Source: Conchocele bisecta
Taxonomy: Eukaryota > Mollusca > Bivalvia > Lucinida > Thyasiridae
DNA length: 64,000 nucleotides
Direction: 5' to 3'
Assembly: GCA_029237695.1 (NCBI GenBank)
Contig: CM055275.1
Span: 88,896,433-88,960,432, forward strand
Under the pieces are notes generated by a model. The model saw only the letters and a program-made list of their open reading frames with translations, was not told the DNA's origin and searched no databases. The stretch's first letter is position 1, and each line of letters starts with the position of its first letter. The translations under genes and the position numbers were made by a program. Positions 59,111-64,000 of the stretch are shown one piece after another.

Positions 59111-59791
59111 AAAAAGCATCCTGATGTTCGCAGTGTATCTATTCTTCATGTCTGTCAAACTGGACTCAACCAATCACGTTGGCATAGGTGTTGTTTGTTA
59201 TGCCGAACTATTAATGACCTCCGGCGGCATCTGTTTGATCGTAGCTACACACGCGTGTCATTGATTATTTCAGCTGAAATTCCATTTTATTTCTGATTCT
59301 GGCTCAGCTGTCTGTTTAACCGACAAACCGTGAATTACAACAGAATTCCGCACGGATAGTCGTCGCCGATGATTGCAATCAACGCAACAAACTATTGAGT
59401 ATTGCAAATTTAGATCTAAATTTTCTACATGTATTTATTGAAATTACGCGGATGTCCGAAAGTACAAAATCCCATGGCGTTTCTCATTTGACGCACACCT
59501 GTGATTTGACGATACAATCTCTATACAAAAAGTCCGTATCACGTTACGCACGAGCCGTCTCGGCCTCAAAACTGTGCCACCGATAATTATAAATAGATGT
59601 CACGTGCTAGTCATGTGCGATCCATCTTCCGCCATATTGAAGATGCTCTGTTTACTTTCTGCTTCGTGTGAGAGTGACCTTAGAATTTTGCTAATCAACA
59701 CTTTATTAGGTGAGTTTATGATAATATTTTCGTGTCATATTGGAGTATAATCTATCAATAACAATATAGCGAAGTATGAATGTCAATGCCC

Positions 59792-60400
59792 TACGGAAGC
59801 TTAAAAGGGACGTGCGCAAATCTTTTTTTATGTATTTCCCACGACATAGATTCTATCATAGATGATAGCATTAGCAACGCGTTACGACGACATAGCATCT
59901 CGTTCCCACGAGATAGCATCTCGTTCCCACGAGATAGGATTTCGTTCCCACGAGTTAGCTACATGTATGTCGTTACCACAAGAGATCACAAGATAGCATC
60001 TCGTTACCACGACATAGCATTTCGTTCCCTCGATATAGGTAGCCAATGAAAATGAATCATAATTACCGCCATGTTGGTCCGACAGCCGGGAGCTTAACAT
60101 TGTTTTGATTAACATAGTTTTGTTATTAGCGATGTTGCGTGTCCATGCCATCCACATCCAGAATCCGGCTAATGTCACTCTGTCATCTTTGAGCGTTTTG
60201 AGAAATTTGCATTAATTCAAAATGGCCGCCAAACAGATATACTAAAAAGTGTGAGGTATTAAAGTAATTTAAGAATGTGAAGTCGATTTACTCGACCTAT
60301 CAGATTAGCGGTCAACATTTTTAATATTCAATTCACTGCGACATCCAATCCAAAATGGCCGCTAAATGTAACATATTTTACAGAGTGGCCTGCGCTTCTC
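59792..60400 (+). mobile_element. TACGG-type element with 21 bp array, right-arm uninterrupted copy
   Basis: TACGGAAGCTTAAAAGGGAC at 59,792, array about 59,836-60,043, then CAAAATGGCCGCC words in the tail. GATTCTATCATAGATGATAG at about 59,850 is the empty site of the 9 bp TSD element. Confidence 0.75.
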
Positions 60401-61408
60401 TTACCAGGCGAATTGCAATTCCTGGAGCGCAGGATTGCAATTCGCGTTCCCATTAATTGCAATTGGACCGCAATCGGACTGCGATCATGTGACTGTGGTC
60501 CAAAGAGTTGGTTGCGGAATTGCAATACTTATAGCGCAGTTAGCGCTGCGCTCCGCTTTTAATTGCAGTTTACGCTCCTTTTTTTCTTTAAACTGCGAAA
60601 GAATGACCACTTTACGCTGCTCTCTGCGGTAAAACCAGCGGACCACTCTGCTTGACCAATGCGGCAATAAAATCGAAATAGTTGACAAACGTATCCGTGT
60701 TCCAATCCAAAATTTTATCCCATCTATCTAATTCAAAGAGACTAGAAAGTCAGCGGTATTGGTGATCTGTTTTTTTGGTGCGCAAATATAAATCGGCGGG
60801 TTATTGCGAGACAAACAGTGAAACATTGACCTTGAAAATTTCTTGGACAAAACAAAATGTCGTCACTCACTCACTGCCGTTCTGAATATCAAGAACAAAT
60901 TAATAGACACCACCATACTCACAATATATTTATTTTCATATAAAATCAAATTATAATGTGTGGTCTACGGTAAAATATGGCAAAACAAAGCATCAATTTT
61001 GCGTTTTGTTTACTTTTTCGTCGGTATCAAATTACGTTTTCCTATTCTGTTAACATTATTTCGACGCGATCCTATAGTCGACATGACAATTTCTGAGATC
61101 AACACAACTTTTCATAATGTCTTTCAATTTCAAGCTGCAAGGAGACTGTGAATTGCATATTAACCATAATAACATGGTGAACATATTGATAATAATTTTA
61201 AAAGAACAGCATATTTTAATTTTCGAAACCTGATCATAAAAATGGTAAAAATTTATTTTGGAATTAGATTTCTATTACTGCAAACGTTCTGTTCTGGCTG
61301 TTGATTTCTATTGGCCCGAATCAAATTTTGTGAAGATATTATTTATTCCGGTGATAGCCATTTCTTTAAAAGAAAACGGTTTACTTGTGTCACAGAGAGA
61401 GAAAGATA

Positions 61409-61482
61409 AATAACGGCCCGGAATCGAACCAGGGACCTCATGTTTACCGTACCATGCCCATGGCTCTACCGAGCAAGCTAAC
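61409..61482 (-). repeat. Second tRNA-derived repeat, right-arm copy
   Basis: Inverted counterpart of 41,197-41,270, with a perfect B box on the minus strand. Confidence 0.55.
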
Positions 61483-62001
61483 AAGGCACAGATCATACAC
61501 ACTTCATCCCCATAGTCAGTTGCGTACTGTGACATTCTTCTCCGCCAAATTGAAATTCGTCCTCGAATTCCATGTTTAATTTTTGTCTCCGAATTCCATA
61601 TGTTTGGGTACAATTTTGGGAGTATTTATCAGTCGCGGTCCTTCGTTCGGCAACAGAATACTCAATTATCGTCTGTACCCAGAGTTACGGTGCTCCATAG
61701 GTTTTTCCTGCAGAGTACCGAATCGGATCTCATTCGCGCTTTAGCTGTTAATTGTGACATATTTTTCTTTACTTATTACACAGAAATGAATAAGCATAAT
61801 ACTGAAATTTCTTTCAATTGGAAAATACAGAAAATATGTCGCAATTAACAGTTGAAGTGCAAATCAGATGTGATTTGGTACTTTGCAGGGGAAACCTATG
61901 GAGAGCACCATAACTCTCGGTACGGACGATGCCGGAGTATTCTGCAGAGTTACTTCCCGCAACTACGTTGGGCGCTAAATGTCACAGGGTGAGAAAGATG
62001 C

Positions 62002-62073
62002 ACACCAGCCCGGAATCAAACCGGGGATCTCTGATTTACCACACCATCGCTCTACCTACTGAGCAAACCGGAC
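62002..62073 (-). repeat. tRNA-derived SINE head, right-arm copy
   Basis: Inverted counterpart of 40,605-40,676. It has changes in the anticodon stem (ATC for ACC) and in the T loop, consistent with no tRNA function. Confidence 0.6.
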
Positions 62074-62749
62074 ACAAATACACACTTATTCACCATAGGG
62101 ATCACTTCATTCAACCAAAAATTCACAAGCTAGAAGTTATGCCAAATTATTACAGTCAACGTCACAGATTATGCTCTTGGCGACATTAGCGGACACAAAT
62201 TTGTCCATCAATTTGATCAAATAAACAACGGAATCTGACAGATAACACTACGACGGCGCATGGAAACATTATTCTTCTGGTACTTGGAATCAAAATGGTG
62301 GATATTATTTAAGATTAATATGTGAGGCGCTGACAGAACCTTTAACATTTTTTATCACGATAGCAGCTACAGGGATTGTTGGACGCATTGATTTAGAGAA
62401 ATGAGAGATTACAATGGATTGGATAATATACTACCGTAAGTGACATTTTGTTCTAACGTACACCAACATAGAGGATTAAATTTGCGACAATGTTGGATTC
62501 TGGATTTTGTGGACAGGTGACAGAAATCGGAGCTGGATAAGAACCGACAGACGTGATTCTGAATATGCGTGCTTGGTCTGTGGTTTTTCTTCCAGATCAT
62601 GTCATGCATGTTTTAATTTCACGTCATGTCAAAGCAGCACTATTGAACATAATGAATAACTTTAATATTCTACACCAGAATTAAAGTTCATTCATCGTCT
62701 GATGTGTAACTGATGAATTAAGGTAAGTTACTTGTATATGACAACCTTT

Positions 62750-63431
62750 GCCTCACCACCATAGTGGAGGGGGCATTTAGTGTTACCCTTGTCCGTTCTT
62801 CCGTCCGTCACCAACCTAGTAACCCGTAAAACTTTTAAACCGTAATAGCTACCTACCTGAAACATGGTACATGTATGTTTGATTCGACCCCATGGTCATG
62901 GATTATCTCCCCCTTTTCAAGTTAGAATTTTCTAATTTTGTCTTGTAGCTCGTAAAACTTTTAAACCCTAATAGCTACACACCTGAAACTTGGTATGTAG
63001 CTTCCTTATGATGAGTAGATTTGCAAAGTTTATTTTGATTCGACCCCCAAGTCATGGATTATCTCCCCTTTTTTTAATTAGAATTTGAAAATTTTGCCTT
63101 GTAGCTCGTAAAACTTTTGTAATAGCTACAGCACTGAAATTTGATATGTAGCTTCCTTATGATGAGTAGATGCGGAAAGTTTATTTCGATTTTTGATTCG
63201 AACCCCGTGTCATGAATTATCTATCCCTTTTTGACACTGGAATTTTGCCTTGTTTACTATCAAAGCGATATGTGGGGTATCCGTGTTCTATGAACACATT
63301 TTCTAGTTTAGTTATCTCCCTTTGTTTTTTTGCACACTGATTTGTCCGGAGCCTAACGCGAACACCCTTTGCAATATTTTTTATGAAACTTAACACATGC
63401 ATAGGTCTCACTGGACAGGGCGGAGCTAGCG
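62750..63431 (+). mobile_element. Pearl-like element, right-arm copy
   Basis: Inverted counterpart of 39,124-39,930: GTGTTACCCTTGTCCG, CCGTCCGTC, then core units with GGATTATCTCCCC near 62,899, 63,056 and (degenerate) 63,210. Confidence 0.65.
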
Positions 63432-63435
63432 TTAA

Positions 63436-63934
63436 AGGTACATGCCCACTCAGTAGGCACAAAATGTTCTTTATGTCAGAGACATCATCGGAGACATTTT
63501 CTGGCCAGATAAACAATCATTTACCATTACCCACGTATTGTTTGGCATTATTATACATTTTATATCAGAAAAAAATTTCCACATTTATATCAGGGACGAT
63601 AACCGTGTTTCCTTAAAATGTTAACGGACATTACTATTTATTCTCTGTATTTATTTTTTGATGTCCAATGATCATACTTTATAATGTGTCAATTTTTTTT
63701 TCAGTTGATGCATTTAATTAATATAAATAATTATAAAATATCATGCCCCATTTGCACATGAAAATACCGATACCACCGCGCGTCACTATCTGTAAAATAA
63801 ATATTACCAAATGATTATATCTGTATAGCGGGCACTCGTAATGTTTATAACTAGTGGAATAGTGACAATTATACACTTACCGGTATTTAATTCCCATAAA
63901 GAGCATTTTTAGCCTACTGAGTGGGCTTGCACCT
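63436..63934. mobile_element. TTAA-flanked MITE (family T), right-arm copy
   Basis: TTAA at 63,432-63,435 and 63,935-63,938. AGGTACATGCCCACTCAG to GAGTGGGCTTGCACCT, 499 bp, without the hAT insertion of its left-arm partner. Confidence 0.9.
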
Positions 63935-64000
63935 TTAAAAAGAGGTTGGACAATTTTTGTCGCGACCGCCTGCGGACAGTGCGATATAGTCTGCGCATTG

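Larger units (their letters stand above)
52513..64000 (-). repeat. Right arm of the giant inverted repeat
   Basis: Inverted counterpart of 37,267-49,613. It still matches at the last base of the window, so it continues beyond it. Right-only block: 56,959-59,110. Confidence 0.95.

Overview
The window looks like intergenic and intronic DNA from a mollusc, most probably a bivalve. It is AT-rich and gene-poor. It is packed with short non-autonomous transposons and contains pearl/Helentron-type elements with tandem cores, including one bounded by a GAGGGCCATGATGGCCCT hairpin of a kind I associate with bivalve genomes. The few coding pieces are spliced, with canonical GT/AG borders. The species is not determined. 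No RNA gene, CRISPR array or bacterial-type operon is present. Layout: (1) 0-8 kb holds a 2.5 kb rolling-circle-like element with a ~430 bp tandem core, a 169 bp tandem array, and the one convincing gene: three consecutive in-phase exons on the minus strand (6,084-7,603) encoding a von Willebrand factor A domain with an intact MIDAS motif. (2) 8-13.5 kb holds a 38 bp satellite (about 60 copies) followed by a mosaic of TTAA-flanked MITEs and nuclear-receptor-half-site-bearing repeats. The whole block recurs in direct orientation at 30.6-38.8 kb. (3) 13.5-30 kb is a series of fold-back elements, a pair of near-identical PIF/Harbinger-like elements, a decayed coiled-coil exon, a frameshifted 300-residue ORF with a TATA box, and three arrays of 21 bp self-complementary units. 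(4) From 37.27 kb to the end of the window the sequence is a giant inverted repeat. The left arm is 37.27-49.61 kb. The right arm is 52.51 kb to beyond 64 kb. The 2.9 kb spacer contains a run of exactly 500 N.

The arms are nearly identical but differ by clean insertions: an hAT element with an 8 bp target duplication and a 1.67 kb element with a 9 bp target duplication, both only in the left arm, and a 2.15 kb block carrying a LINE tail only in the right arm. Because the 500-N scaffolder-style gap sits almost on the axis, two readings remain open: a true palindromic duplication, or the two haplotypes of one locus joined head to head during scaffolding. Either way, the paralogous copies act as natural empty-site controls, so several transposon boundaries here can be read to the base.

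The least explained pattern is the recurrence, in three sequence-unrelated array types, of 21 bp units that each carry a dyad. In two of them a constant CGTTCCCACG core is flanked by arms that change together so that the hairpin is preserved. Several unrelated repeats also share tandem cores, TCAAGGTCA nuclear-receptor half-sites, or CCAAGATGGCCGCC motifs. This suggests modular exchange between rolling-circle-type elements.
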